Origin: UBA7702 sp040776805
GTDB lineage: Bacteria; Bacillota; Dehalobacteriia; UBA7702
Length of the DNA stretch: 64,000 bases
Reading direction: 5' to 3'
Assembly: GCA_040776805.1 (NCBI GenBank)
Contig: JAXGZS010000002.1
Coordinates: 62,001 to 126,000, forward strand
A program made the translations under genes and the position numbers. Of the stretch, positions 25,291 to 33,025 are shown one piece after another (within the stretch, counting starts at the first letter, position 1; each line of letters begins with the position of its first letter). The notes beneath the pieces were generated by a model. That model did not search any database, had not been told where the DNA came from, and saw only the letters and a list, made by a program, of their open reading frames with translations.

Positions 25291-25866
25291 TTACTTGTAA
25301 AGGACACCGCCAATCTGACAGAGATACGGCGGTAATTTGCCGTTTTCGATCCATAGCAAGTCAAAACCCAGCAGCTCCTTGGCGATTTTACCGACGTCGC
25401 AGCCGAGGGATTCAAAGGAATAACGGCGTCCCGCGGGCTTGCGGCAGGCACCCTTGTTTCTGTCGCAAATGGTGTCGCCGCAAAGGTGACAGCAGCCGGG
25501 ATTCAGCAGACAGCTGTCCTTGGTCGCCTTTTCTTGCTTTTTTAAGATGCGGTAGAGCTTCAGGCTCTCTTTCTTTAACACCTCGGTGTAAAGGGCCACA
25601 CAGTCTTCGTGGTTCACTTTTTTCCCGGCGGTTTCTTCGTCGAAGCTGATTTTTACGCCGGTGATGTTCAAGGTGCGGTACTCCTGCCAAAAGGCGATGG
25701 GATCAAAATCGTAAGGCGGACAAGACCAGCGCACATTATAATTCTCACATTGTTTGCAAAATCCTAAAAACTTCTCCACATCGACGAAATCGCGGACGAA
25801 ATCGTCAACGCTGATCCTTGCTTCTCTGGTTTCCGTTGTATAATCCAAAAGATTACGCCTCCCCAT
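25291..25866 (-). CDS. DUF2284 family predicted metal-binding protein (downstream copy)
   Basis: A 191-residue cytoplasmic protein rich in cysteine. CKQCENYNVRWSCPPYDFDP is near the N-terminus, and NPGCCHLCGDTICDRNKGACRKP is in the middle, followed by SFESLGCDVGKIAKELLGFDL. This is the DUF2284 pattern, generally predicted to bind metal or an Fe-S cluster; no activity is established. It overlaps the upstream DUF2284 gene by 14 bases, so the two are a co-translated pair of divergent paralogues. Confidence 0.82.
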   Translation of the reverse strand: MGRRNLLDYTTETREARISVDDFVRDFVDVEKFLGFCKQCENYNVRWSCPPYDFDPIAFWQEYRTLNITGVKISFDEETAGKKVNHEDCVALYTEVLKKESLKLYRILKKQEKATKDSCLLNPGCCHLCGDTICDRNKGACRKPAGRRYSFESLGCDVGKIAKELLGFDLLWIENGKLPPYLCQIGGVLYK

Positions 25867-26407
25867 TCCATAGTATCAACGTAAAATAGATTGCCATATG
25901 AATGCCATAATCATACATGATATCACGATCCGCCAAAGTTTTCATAATCTGTACCCCGTAACTGTCGATGGTCGGCACCTGTTTTTCCGGATAGCGGCAG
26001 GCTTTTTGGGGACAGGGGCAATCTTCACATAGGTCACAGCTGAGGGATAGCGTCAATACCTTGCCGAATCGCTGCCGAAATTCGTCGCTTATGGCATGAA
26101 CAAGGGCGGCGTGTTCTTTTCTCACCCCTGCGCAGCGCTCCATATCATAAGCGTCGTCCACTTCGTAGACGGCATCGAAGAGAAAGGCGTCACTGTATTG
26201 CTCAATGATCGCCTTACACTCCGCAAAGGAGTGCGGCGATGGCGGTATTTTTCTGCGCTCACCATAAACAGCGGCGTCCTGCTGGGCAAGGAGCTTTACT
26301 TCCGGGGTTAAGGTCAATTCACTTGTTTTCAAAAAGAAATATTCGCAAACAGGATAATCATGGATGAATTCCATAACCGCATCCCGTGATTTCGACGAAT
26401 CCCTCAT
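25853..26407 (-). CDS. DUF2284-like metal-binding protein (upstream copy)
   Basis: A 184-residue protein with the cysteine motif SCDLCEDCPCPQKACRYPEKQVPTID and a later SYGVQIMKTLADRDIMYDYGIH block that aligns with the C-terminal part of its downstream neighbour. It lacks the neighbour's N-terminal CxxC...SCPP motif, so the two proteins have complementary cysteine content. The start at 26407 follows GGGGAGG by five bases; an upstream in-frame ATG at 26449 is less likely. A heterodimer is an attractive but unproven idea. Confidence 0.7.
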   Translation of the reverse strand: MRDSSKSRDAVMEFIHDYPVCEYFFLKTSELTLTPEVKLLAQQDAAVYGERRKIPPSPHSFAECKAIIEQYSDAFLFDAVYEVDDAYDMERCAGVRKEHAALVHAISDEFRQRFGKVLTLSLSCDLCEDCPCPQKACRYPEKQVPTIDSYGVQIMKTLADRDIMYDYGIHMAIYFTLILWNGEA

Positions 26408-26493
26408 GTTAACCTCCCCTTTCCCATTGGGATAAACTTCTTTTACCATACTACATTACGAAAAAAAGCGCAAGTCCCCTTTTTGGGAGCAGA

Positions 26494-26600
26494 AAAGAAC
26501 CCCGGAGCATGAAGTGCTTCTCCTTCTGATAAACAGTTTTATTATTTTAACTGTCTACCACAAGGGGAGCATATCAGTTCTGATCATTCCGGGGTTCTTT
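26494..26600. repeat. 107-bp element bounded by a perfect 13-bp inverted repeat
   Basis: AAAGAACCCCGGA (26494-26506) and its exact complement (26588-26600) enclose 81 bases with an internal ACAGTT/AACTGT hairpin. Read leftward, the interior contains TGATATGCTCCCCTTGTGG, then GTAGACAGTT, then AAGGAGAAGCACTTCATG. This looks like an IS3-type insertion sequence end with its transposase RBS and start (recalled, not checked). It may be an IS-derived miniature element. It also could act as a terminator after htrA. Confidence 0.45.
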
Positions 26601-26617
26601 AAAAAACGCGTTAATTT

Positions 26618-27976
26618 TTACTGCATATCCGAGGTCATTTCGCTCAACGTAATCTTTATGGTCAGTGTTTTCTGGGTATCATGGCGGTAAACCGTCAAGC
26701 TCACGGTATCGCCGGGGGAATACTGGTTTTTGATATTGTTCAGTTCGCCGATGGAGGTCACCGCCGTATCATTGATGGCGGTAATGATATCGTCCACCTG
26801 CAAATCACTGGCGGCGGCGGGGCTTCCCGAGGCGATGGATACCACATGCACGCCTTGGGGTAAACTATAGTACTGGCTGTACTGCTCATCAATGGTTTCG
26901 CCGCTGATACCGATATAAGGCCGGTTCGTCACATAGCCGTTTTCGATCAGATCATTGATCACGGGAACCGCGGCGTCAATGGGGATGGCAAAGCCCATAC
27001 CTTCGGCAATGGAAGAATCGATCTTCGCGGAGTTGATGCCAATGACCTGACCGCTCATATTAACGAGGGGACCGCCGGAATTGCCGGTATTGATGGCGGC
27101 GTCAGTTTGGATAAAAGTATACACCTGGCCATCGTCAAATTCCACTTTACGATCGAGGGCGGAGATGATCCCCGTAGTCACGGATCCGGAAAATTCTTCG
27201 CCGAGGGGATTCCCGATGACGACGACAGACTCACCGACTTCTAGATCGGCGGAAGTTCCAAAGGTAACGGAGGTCAAACCGTCGGCGTCAATTTTGATCA
27301 CGGCGAGATCCGTCGTATCATCATATCCCACCATGGTCGCCTCATATGTCGTTTCGTTTTCATCGTTTAAGGTCACGCTTAGCTGGCTAAACTCTTTCAC
27401 CACATGGGCGTTGGTCAGGATATAGCCGTCGTTGCTGATGATCATACCGGTACCCTGTCCCGAACCGTACATATTGGTGCCGGTAATCAACACCACCGAG
27501 GGGGCTACCTTCGCGTTGATTTCGGTAACGGATAATTCCTTACCGCTGCTGCTGGTTTGGGTTACGTTATCTTCTTCGGCGGAGGAATTCGTTTCTTTGA
27601 TCTGGGCCACGGTCTTTTCCGCGGAGAGGTGATCCTTGAGCAGATAGGCGCTGGTCGCCGCGGAAAAAACGATCATCAATCCAAAAAAGGCGATAACCGC
27701 TGTTTTCGCGAAGTTTTTCCAGGAAAATGGAGGTTTCTTTGGCTTCGTTTTTACGGTAGAAGGGGCCTCCGCCGCCGGCGGTATCCACTGCTTTTCGTCT
27801 TCAGCGCCGTAGAGGGAAAAGGCCTCATACGCCGGGGCCGGGTTTTCCCGGGGCGGTGCTTCCCCGCCGGCGGTCATCAGTATTTCTCCGTTGTACTCCC
27901 TTTGGGCCGGATCGATGGCTTCGCGAGCTTCACCCTCTTCTGTCTGACCAGGGTTCACCCTTCTTTCTTCATCCAT
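26618..27976 (-). CDS. HtrA/DegP-like membrane-anchored serine protease
   Basis: A 452-residue S1C protease. An acidic cytoplasmic N-terminus (1-85) is followed by one membrane segment (about 91-113) and a low-complexity linker. A trypsin-like domain follows with catalytic His191 (TNAHVV), Asp223 (TTDLAV) and Ser300 (NTGNSGGP). A C-terminal PDZ domain (about 350-445) contains YIGISGETID and GSPAAASDLQVDDIITAIN. It degrades or refolds damaged extracytoplasmic proteins. AAGGAGG lies seven bases before the ATG, and a promoter was found at 28023-28051. It is monocistronic. Confidence 0.93.
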   Translation of the reverse strand: MDEERRVNPGQTEEGEAREAIDPAQREYNGEILMTAGGEAPPRENPAPAYEAFSLYGAEDEKQWIPPAAEAPSTVKTKPKKPPFSWKNFAKTAVIAFFGLMIVFSAATSAYLLKDHLSAEKTVAQIKETNSSAEEDNVTQTSSSGKELSVTEINAKVAPSVVLITGTNMYGSGQGTGMIISNDGYILTNAHVVKEFSQLSVTLNDENETTYEATMVGYDDTTDLAVIKIDADGLTSVTFGTSADLEVGESVVVIGNPLGEEFSGSVTTGIISALDRKVEFDDGQVYTFIQTDAAINTGNSGGPLVNMSGQVIGINSAKIDSSIAEGMGFAIPIDAAVPVINDLIENGYVTNRPYIGISGETIDEQYSQYYSLPQGVHVVSIASGSPAAASDLQVDDIITAINDTAVTSIGELNNIKNQYSPGDTVSLTVYRHDTQKTLTIKITLSEMTSDMQ

Positions 27977-28022
27977 ATCGTAAACCTCCTTGAGATTTTG
28001 TTCTTTTTCATTTGATAAACAA

Positions 28023-28051
28023 ATTATATCCTTTTTTTTTGGTTATGTTAA
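28023..28051 (-). promoter_or_regulatory. Predicted promoter of the HtrA-like gene
   Basis: Leftward -35 TTAACA, 17 bases, -10 TATAAT, about 47 bases before the ATG at 27976. Confidence 0.65.
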
Positions 28052-28136
28052 GATATAATTATGAAATAATGATGTACAAAAGACAAAAAATCTATTTCAC
28101 CATAAAATACCTTGCAAAAAAACCGGCAACTTTCGG

Positions 28137-28165
28137 TTGAATCCTTCCCTGAAATCGCTTATAAT
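28137..28165 (+). promoter_or_regulatory. Predicted promoter of the zinc-ribbon/chromate-transporter operon
   Basis: -35 TTGAAT, 17 bases, -10 TATAAT, 40 bases before the ATG at 28206. Confidence 0.65.
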
Positions 28166-28205
28166 ACTAATAAATTGCGAAATTTGCCGGAGGGTATGAG
28201 AGAAT

Positions 28206-28880
28206 ATGTTCTGTCCAAGATGTAACAACGAAATAGCAGAAAACGTTAAAACTTGTCCCACATGTAACTTCCATTTTCAGGAAGGCATGTCATACAATCG
28301 GGAAGAGCTGGTGGGTTACTCTCCCAATATCAAAAAAATCCAATCTCACGGTGTGCGTCAAAAACAACAGAACCGTTTTGTCTTTGTCGGTTACGCCGTG
28401 GCGGTCATTGCCCTATTCGGTATTCCTCTCCTCTACTTTATGACAAAACAGTCTCTGCTCACAGGAATCATCGCCGGCGTCATCATTGCCGCTTTCTTCA
28501 GTTTTTTCGCCACCCTGCAAATCAGAAATTCCAAATTCGACCGCACCTACGACGCGGAAATCATCGACAAAGACGTGGAAAAACAGCAGCATAAAAAGAA
28601 AACCCTTGTCTTTTGTAAATTACATCTCAAAAAGGATAACGGCGCGACCCAGTGGGTCAACCTGCCCTACGGCGCCGGTTCGGCGTCTTACTACGCCGTG
28701 GGCGACGTGATTCGCCACCATAAAGGTTTTCTCTATCCGGAAAAATTCGACAAATCCAAGGATGACCGCTGCATCTGCGTGAACTGCGGTGTCGTCAACA
28801 ATATGAAGAACGATCAATGCTGCGAATGCGGCATTGCATTGCTGAAATACGGCACGGGGAAAGCGATCGGCAGAAGATAA
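28206..28880 (+). CDS. Zinc-ribbon membrane protein, unknown function
   Basis: A 224-residue protein. The N-terminus MFCPRCNNEIAENVKTCPTCNFHF is a four-cysteine zinc ribbon. Two hydrophobic segments follow at about 57-77 and 84-104, and then a soluble beta-rich region. A second cysteine set, CICVNCGVVNNMKNDQCCECGIAL, sits near the C-terminus. The family is not recognised beyond the zinc ribbons. It heads a rightward run with the split chromate transporter and the lipid kinase; the ten-base gap to chrA suggests co-transcription. Confidence 0.65.
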   Translation: MFCPRCNNEIAENVKTCPTCNFHFQEGMSYNREELVGYSPNIKKIQSHGVRQKQQNRFVFVGYAVAVIALFGIPLLYFMTKQSLLTGIIAGVIIAAFFSFFATLQIRNSKFDRTYDAEIIDKDVEKQQHKKKTLVFCKLHLKKDNGATQWVNLPYGAGSASYYAVGDVIRHHKGFLYPEKFDKSKDDRCICVNCGVVNNMKNDQCCECGIALLKYGTGKAIGRR

Positions 28881-28889
28881 GGGAGCCGC

Positions 28890-29426
28890 ATGTCCATACT
28901 GAATCTTTTTCTCACCTATGTAAAAATCGGTTTCATGGCTTTTGGCGGCGGCTACGTCATGCTGCCGTTGATTGAAAATGAGTTCGTCCGTAAACGCGGC
29001 GTCCTCCGTGAGGAAGAAGTATACAAACTTTTTGCCCTGGCCCAGTCAATGCCGGGGATTCTTGCGGTCAATATGGCGATTTTTTTAGGCTATCAGCTGC
29101 ACAAAACCAGGGGAGCGCTCATCGCCGCGGCGGGCATCATGTTCCCGTCAATCCTCATCATTACCGTCATCGCCGCCTTTTTTGACCGCTTTGCCGAATT
29201 ACCCTGGGTACAAAGTGTCTTTCACGGATTAAACATCGCTGTTATGGCCATCATCGCCCGGGCATTATGGAAAATGGCAAAAACGGGTATCAAGGACAAG
29301 GTGACCTTTGCCCTTTTTCTTTTTGTGCTAATCGCCTACTTGATCAGCGGCATAAACCCCGTTTTCTTTACGCTGTTCGCCTGTATCGCCGGGCTTTTAC
29401 TAGCGGGAAGGAGCAAACATGCCTGA
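28890..29426 (+). CDS. Chromate transporter family, N-terminal-type half
   Basis: A 178-residue membrane protein with the CHR signature near the start: YVKIGFMAFGGGYVMLPLIENEFV and LAQSMPGILAVNMAIFLGYQL. It is one half of a split (short-chain) CHR transporter; the other half is the next gene, which it overlaps by eight bases. Full-length CHR proteins export chromate or related oxyanions using proton force. In anaerobes the natural substrate is uncertain, and sulfate-like anions have been suggested. Confidence 0.88.
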   Translation: MSILNLFLTYVKIGFMAFGGGYVMLPLIENEFVRKRGVLREEEVYKLFALAQSMPGILAVNMAIFLGYQLHKTRGALIAAAGIMFPSILIITVIAAFFDRFAELPWVQSVFHGLNIAVMAIIARALWKMAKTGIKDKVTFALFLFVLIAYLISGINPVFFTLFACIAGLLLAGRSKHA

Positions 29427-29958
29427 TTTGCTCCTTTTGATCTTGGAATTTCTAAAAACAGGCCTTTTTGCCGTCGGCGGCGGTTACGCGACCCTGCCCT
29501 ATCTTTACGAAATGGCCGAAAATTACGATTGGTTCAGCCTCGGCGACCTGACCAATGTTATCGCCATTTCCGAGGTAACACCGGGGCCTGTCGGCATCAA
29601 CATGGCGACCTTCGCCGGCTATCTTACCGGCGGGATCGGCGGCGGTATCCTCGCCTCCCTGGCTATCGTCGCCATTCCTGCAACCCTCAGTTTGCTGCTT
29701 TGCCGTTTTATCCCCAAGCCTACGGAAAATAAATTCATGGCAAAGCTTTTATACGGACTGATTCCCTGCGCTTTGGCGCTGATTTTAGCCGCCACAGGAA
29801 AGCTCTTTGAAAACGCCCTTTTTCATTTTGACACTGTTTTTACAGCTTCCCTGGGCTGGCTGCTTTTGGCAGGGCTATTGTTTTCGGCCTTTCGTTTTAA
29901 ACTGAATCCGCTTATTCTGCTGTTGATCGGCGGCATTTTCGGTTTCTTACTACTTTAA
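29419..29958 (+). CDS. Chromate transporter family, C-terminal-type half
   Basis: A 179-residue partner of the preceding gene. It carries its own CHR motif set: FLKTGLFAVGGGYATLPYLYEMAE and VIAISEVTPGPVGINMATFAGYL. The two halves are homologous and presumably assemble with opposite topology, as described for two-gene CHR systems. The start lies inside the end of the first half, so translation is coupled. Confidence 0.88.
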   Translation: MPDLLLLILEFLKTGLFAVGGGYATLPYLYEMAENYDWFSLGDLTNVIAISEVTPGPVGINMATFAGYLTGGIGGGILASLAIVAIPATLSLLLCRFIPKPTENKFMAKLLYGLIPCALALILAATGKLFENALFHFDTVFTASLGWLLLAGLLFSAFRFKLNPLILLLIGGIFGFLLL

Positions 29959-29975
29959 GGAGAACATAACGCAGC

Positions 29976-30872
29976 ATGTATCATGTTTTTTTACTGAATC
30001 CCATTGCCGGCAACGGCAAATTTCAGTTTGGTTTAAAGGAAAAAATCGAGGCAATGGCCAAAAAGGCACACCTCGACCATCTGGTTCACGTCACCACCGA
30101 TATCGGCAACGCCAGAGAATTTACAGAGCATTTTCACCCAGGTGAAGACGCCCGCTTTTACGCCATCGGCGGCGACGGCACCTTAAACGAAGTGGTCAAC
30201 GGCGTTTTAAAACGAAAAGGCCGGGGGGAGGTCGGGGTCATGCCCTGCGGTACCGGTGACGATTTTATCCGCCTTTTTCCCAGCAAGGAACCTTTTCTCA
30301 ACCTTGAAAAACAGATCCACGGCAAATCCATAGCCATTGACGCAATCCGCACCGACTATATCGATGGCATCAACATGTGCAATATCGGTATCGACGCGGA
30401 AACCGCGGCGGACGTGCACCGTTTCAGCCGCTATCTGCCCGGCGGTTTCGCTTATTCGGTTTCCCTAGTCAATCGCCTCACCCATAAATTAGGCACCCAC
30501 ATGGCCCTTACCATTGACGATACCATCGAACTGAAGGATCGTTTCATGTTGGTATCCGTGGCCAACGGCAGCTCCTACGGTGGTGGTTATTTTGCCGCCC
30601 CCAAGGCCAAAGTCGACGACGGTCTCCTGGAAATCACCGCGGTACGTCCCCTCTCCCGTCTGCGCATTGCCGCTCTGATCAGGGGCTATAAAGCGGGAAC
30701 CCATCTCGACGATCCAAGTTACGCCCCTTATATCGTCTATCATCAGGGCAAAAAAGTTCATTTACGAATGGAGCAGCCGACGCGGTTCTGCATTGACGGC
30801 GAGATTATAGAAGTCAAAGAGATCACCATTAAAGTCCTGCCCAAAGCCATCAACTTCATCGTTCCCGCATAA
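29976..30872 (+). CDS. Diacylglycerol kinase family lipid kinase (YegS/BmrU/DgkB-like)
   Basis: A 298-residue soluble enzyme. VFLLNPIAGNGK starts the catalytic domain, FYAIGGDGTLNEVVNGVL is the GGDGT nucleotide-binding loop, and VMPCGTGDDFIRLF follows. The C-terminal beta-domain has SVANGSSYGGGYFAAPKAKVDDGLLEI and FCIDGE. It phosphorylates a lipid hydroxyl, either diacylglycerol recycling from lipoteichoic acid synthesis (DgkB) or an unknown lipid; the sequence does not decide. It is the last gene of the rightward run and ends before a terminator. Confidence 0.9.
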   Translation: MYHVFLLNPIAGNGKFQFGLKEKIEAMAKKAHLDHLVHVTTDIGNAREFTEHFHPGEDARFYAIGGDGTLNEVVNGVLKRKGRGEVGVMPCGTGDDFIRLFPSKEPFLNLEKQIHGKSIAIDAIRTDYIDGINMCNIGIDAETAADVHRFSRYLPGGFAYSVSLVNRLTHKLGTHMALTIDDTIELKDRFMLVSVANGSSYGGGYFAAPKAKVDDGLLEITAVRPLSRLRIAALIRGYKAGTHLDDPSYAPYIVYHQGKKVHLRMEQPTRFCIDGEIIEVKEITIKVLPKAINFIVPA

Positions 30873-30895
30873 TACCATTTTGGTTTTCATAAAAA

Positions 30896-30929
30896 AGAGA
30901 GTCTGCACAATTTGCGCGGACTCTCTTTT
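30896..30929. terminator. Intrinsic terminator after the lipid kinase
   Basis: AGAGAGTCTGC pairs with the complementary arm in GCGGACTCTCT (one G-T pair) and is followed by TTTTGCTCTTTTT. An A-run on the left allows use by the convergent ABC operon. Confidence 0.8.
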
Positions 30930-30949
30930 GCTCTTTTTGGCAAACGGCT

Positions 30950-31573
30950 TCAGGCAAACTTCCCTTTGTGAAATTTCAGGGAAAGATAAAAGGAAGCGAG
31001 ATTGCTCAAAGCCGCAAAGGCCACCAAGGCGGCAAAGGCCACAGAAGCGCCAAAATCGGTTCCGACAAGCCAAACCAAAACCGTATCTTTCATAGAAAAT
31101 AAAAGCATTACCGTGAAAACGGTGATAATGATAAAGGTCAAACGGCCCTTTTCCACGCCGAAACGGAATATCAGCGGCAGATTGACCGATAGCAGAAAAA
31201 TGGCGATACAGACGACGCAAATCAGTTCCTGCACTTCCGCTACGCCGTAGGCGCTTCCGGTGACAGCGGTGAGTACGAGCTGGGCAGCGACGGAAATCAT
31301 CGCCGCGGCGCCGATCATCAAATAACCGAGAAGGTATTTACTGAACACCAGGCTCTTCTCGGAATAGGGCATCATGGCCGCCAAACGATTCCATTTGGAG
31401 CGTTCGTCGTAAGCAACGGCGGTAATCGGCAGCATGGACGCGTACACAACGGCGAAGGCGGAAAGGGAATAAAGCCTGGGCAGACAGGCGAAAATGACGA
31501 TGATCAGCAGGAATAGCTTCAGTTGTTTGAATAGAGTATAAATGTCTTTTAAAAGCAAACCCCTCATTTTCAC
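30950..31573 (-). CDS. ABC-2 type transporter permease
   Basis: A 207-residue membrane protein with six hydrophobic segments. It begins MKMRGLLLKDIYTLFKQLKLFLLI and contains VAYDERSKWNRLAAMMPYSEKSLVFSKYLLGY. This is the typical ABC-2 permease layout seen next to YtrA-type regulators. It forms the channel of the exporter whose ATPase is encoded just upstream (four-base overlap). The substrate is unknown; related systems respond to cell-wall-active peptides. Confidence 0.85.
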   Translation of the reverse strand: MKMRGLLLKDIYTLFKQLKLFLLIIVIFACLPRLYSLSAFAVVYASMLPITAVAYDERSKWNRLAAMMPYSEKSLVFSKYLLGYLMIGAAAMISVAAQLVLTAVTGSAYGVAEVQELICVVCIAIFLLSVNLPLIFRFGVEKGRLTFIIITVFTVMLLFSMKDTVLVWLVGTDFGASVAFAALVAFAALSNLASFYLSLKFHKGKFA

Positions 31574-32412
31574 GCTCCTTTGGCCAGAAATAGGATGATA
31601 TCTTCCAGTGACAGATGTTCCCCGGGGAAAACGTCGGCGACGGCATCTTTTTTCACCAGGACTTCCACGCCGAAAGGGTTCCTTTTCACGCCCCGCACCG
31701 CTTCTTTGGGAATCTCTTCAAACTGCTCCTTTGTAAGCTTCCATAGGACATATTCCTCCAGCAGGCGGTCTTTTTCCTCACAAAAGATGAGTTTCCCTTG
31801 ATGGAGAAAGACGATATAATCGCAGATCTTTTCCAAATCGCTGACGATGTGGGAAGAGAGCAGCACAGTATGATTTTCGTCCCTGGTGAACTCGTTGAAA
31901 AGATCGAGGATCTCATCGCGAACCATGGGGTCAAGGCCGCTGGTAGCCTCGTCGAGAATCAAAAGCTCCGGCTGATGAGACAGGGCCACGGCGATGGCCA
32001 GCTTCATTTTCATACCCCGGGAGAAATCGCGAAAAGGCTTGGTCCTCGGCAGTCTGAAACGGTCGATCAGGGAGAAGAATTCGCTTTCTTGCCAATTTTG
32101 GTACGTATACTTCATGACCTCGTTCACGTTTTTTGCCGTCAGCACTTCCGGGAAATAGGCTTCATCCAAAACGATGCCGATTTTTTCCTTCACGGCGTTG
32201 AATTCCCTGCTTTCGTTATCGACGCCCAGCACCGCAATGCTGCCGCCGTCCCGAGAGATCGCGTTCATGATCAAATTCAGGGTAGTGCTCTTGCCGGCGC
32301 CGTTTTCCCCCACCAAGCCCATGATGCAGCCGCGAGGCAGAGAAAAACTGATTTGATCAAGGGTAAATCCCTTAAAATGTTTGGTTAAGTTTTTGATTGC
32401 AATGGCATCCAT
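31570..32412 (-). CDS. ABC transporter ATP-binding protein
   Basis: A 280-residue ATPase. It has Walker A GLVGENGAGKSTTLNLIM, signature FSRGMKMKLAIAVAL, Walker B ELLILDEATSGLDP and the switch His in LLSSHIVSDLEKICD. It energises the ABC-2 permease encoded downstream. The start at 32412 is chosen because AAGGAG lies eight bases before it; the GTG nine bases upstream lies next to the RBS itself. It overlaps nothing and follows the GntR gene by five bases. Confidence 0.92.
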   Translation of the reverse strand: MDAIAIKNLTKHFKGFTLDQISFSLPRGCIMGLVGENGAGKSTTLNLIMNAISRDGGSIAVLGVDNESREFNAVKEKIGIVLDEAYFPEVLTAKNVNEVMKYTYQNWQESEFFSLIDRFRLPRTKPFRDFSRGMKMKLAIAVALSHQPELLILDEATSGLDPMVRDEILDLFNEFTRDENHTVLLSSHIVSDLEKICDYIVFLHQGKLIFCEEKDRLLEEYVLWKLTKEQFEEIPKEAVRGVKRNPFGVEVLVKKDAVADVFPGEHLSLEDIILFLAKGA

Positions 32413-32417
32413 GCTTT

Positions 32418-32810
32418 TCACTCCTTAAAGAACGGTTCTTCGTCTTCTGCCAACAGACGGTATATTTCCATGATCTCCGCTTCCGTCAAGTCACAAGAGA
32501 CTGCCAACTCCCTGACGCCACGCAGATGATCCTCAATTTGCTTGAGCTGGGCTTCGCGGAGGAAGGCAAGATTTTTTTCCGCCACGTAACAGCCTTTGGC
32601 CGCCACGACGTCAATATAACCGTCTTTTTCCAGCTCATCATAGGCGCGTTTGGTGGTGATGACGCTGATCCGCAAATCCTTGGCCAGGGAACGGATGGAG
32701 GGCAGCAGATCTCCGGCTTTGAGTTCGCCGGAAAGAATACAGTTTTTGATCTGCCTATAAATCTGCTCATAGATGGGCTGATTGACGGCATTGCTGATGA
32801 CGATATGCAA
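32418..32810 (-). CDS. GntR family regulator, YtrA subgroup
   Basis: A 130-residue regulator. The winged helix reads QPIYEQIYRQIKNCILSGELKAGDLLPSIRSLAKDLRISVITTKRAYDELEKDGYI, followed by a short helical dimerisation tail, as in YtrA. The start is most likely the TTG at 32810 (giving a protein that begins H-I-V-I-S-N), five bases after GGGGGTGAG. The next upstream in-frame ATG (32840) lies inside a perfect palindrome that is the probable operator, so it cannot be translated efficiently. It is the first gene of the ABC exporter operon and probably autorepresses it. Confidence 0.85.
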   Translation of the reverse strand: MHIVISNAVNQPIYEQIYRQIKNCILSGELKAGDLLPSIRSLAKDLRISVITTKRAYDELEKDGYIDVVAAKGCYVAEKNLAFLREAQLKQIEDHLRGVRELAVSCDLTEAEIMEIYRLLAEDEEPFFKE

Positions 32811-32827
32811 AGTCTCACCCCCGGTTA

Positions 32828-32852
32828 ACTGTATATACACACTATATACAGT
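32828..32852. promoter_or_regulatory. Perfect palindromic operator of the GntR/YtrA operon
   Basis: ACTGTATATA-CACAC-TATATACAGT, two perfect 10-base arms, 18 bases upstream of the TTG start. It fits the AT-rich symmetric sites bound by YtrA-type regulators and overlaps the likely -10 region. Confidence 0.75.
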
Positions 32853-32916
32853 ATAGACGATGATATGACTCCTGTCAAGAGAAAAATGGACTGCTTTCCG
32901 ATCTATAAGGACAAAA

Positions 32917-32966
32917 GGGCTTACACAAAATGGCTTTCAAAAACAAAAGCCATTTTGCGTAAGCCC
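32917..32966 (-). terminator. Terminator of the hem-cbi operon
   Basis: A 21-bp near-perfect stem, GGGCTTACGCAAAATGGCTT pairing with its complement (one A/C mismatch), followed leftward by TTTTGTCC. It lies 60 bases after the cbiF stop. Confidence 0.85.
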
Positions 32967-33025
32967 CTCTTCCTTTTATTTAGGGTATTTTTTATTTTAC
33001 ATCTCAGGTTGAGAAGGAAAGCCGC

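Noticed and set aside
28890..29958. chrA broken by a frameshift
   Set aside because: Both halves have their own starts and complete CHR motifs and overlap by eight bases, the normal layout of two-gene short CHR transporters.
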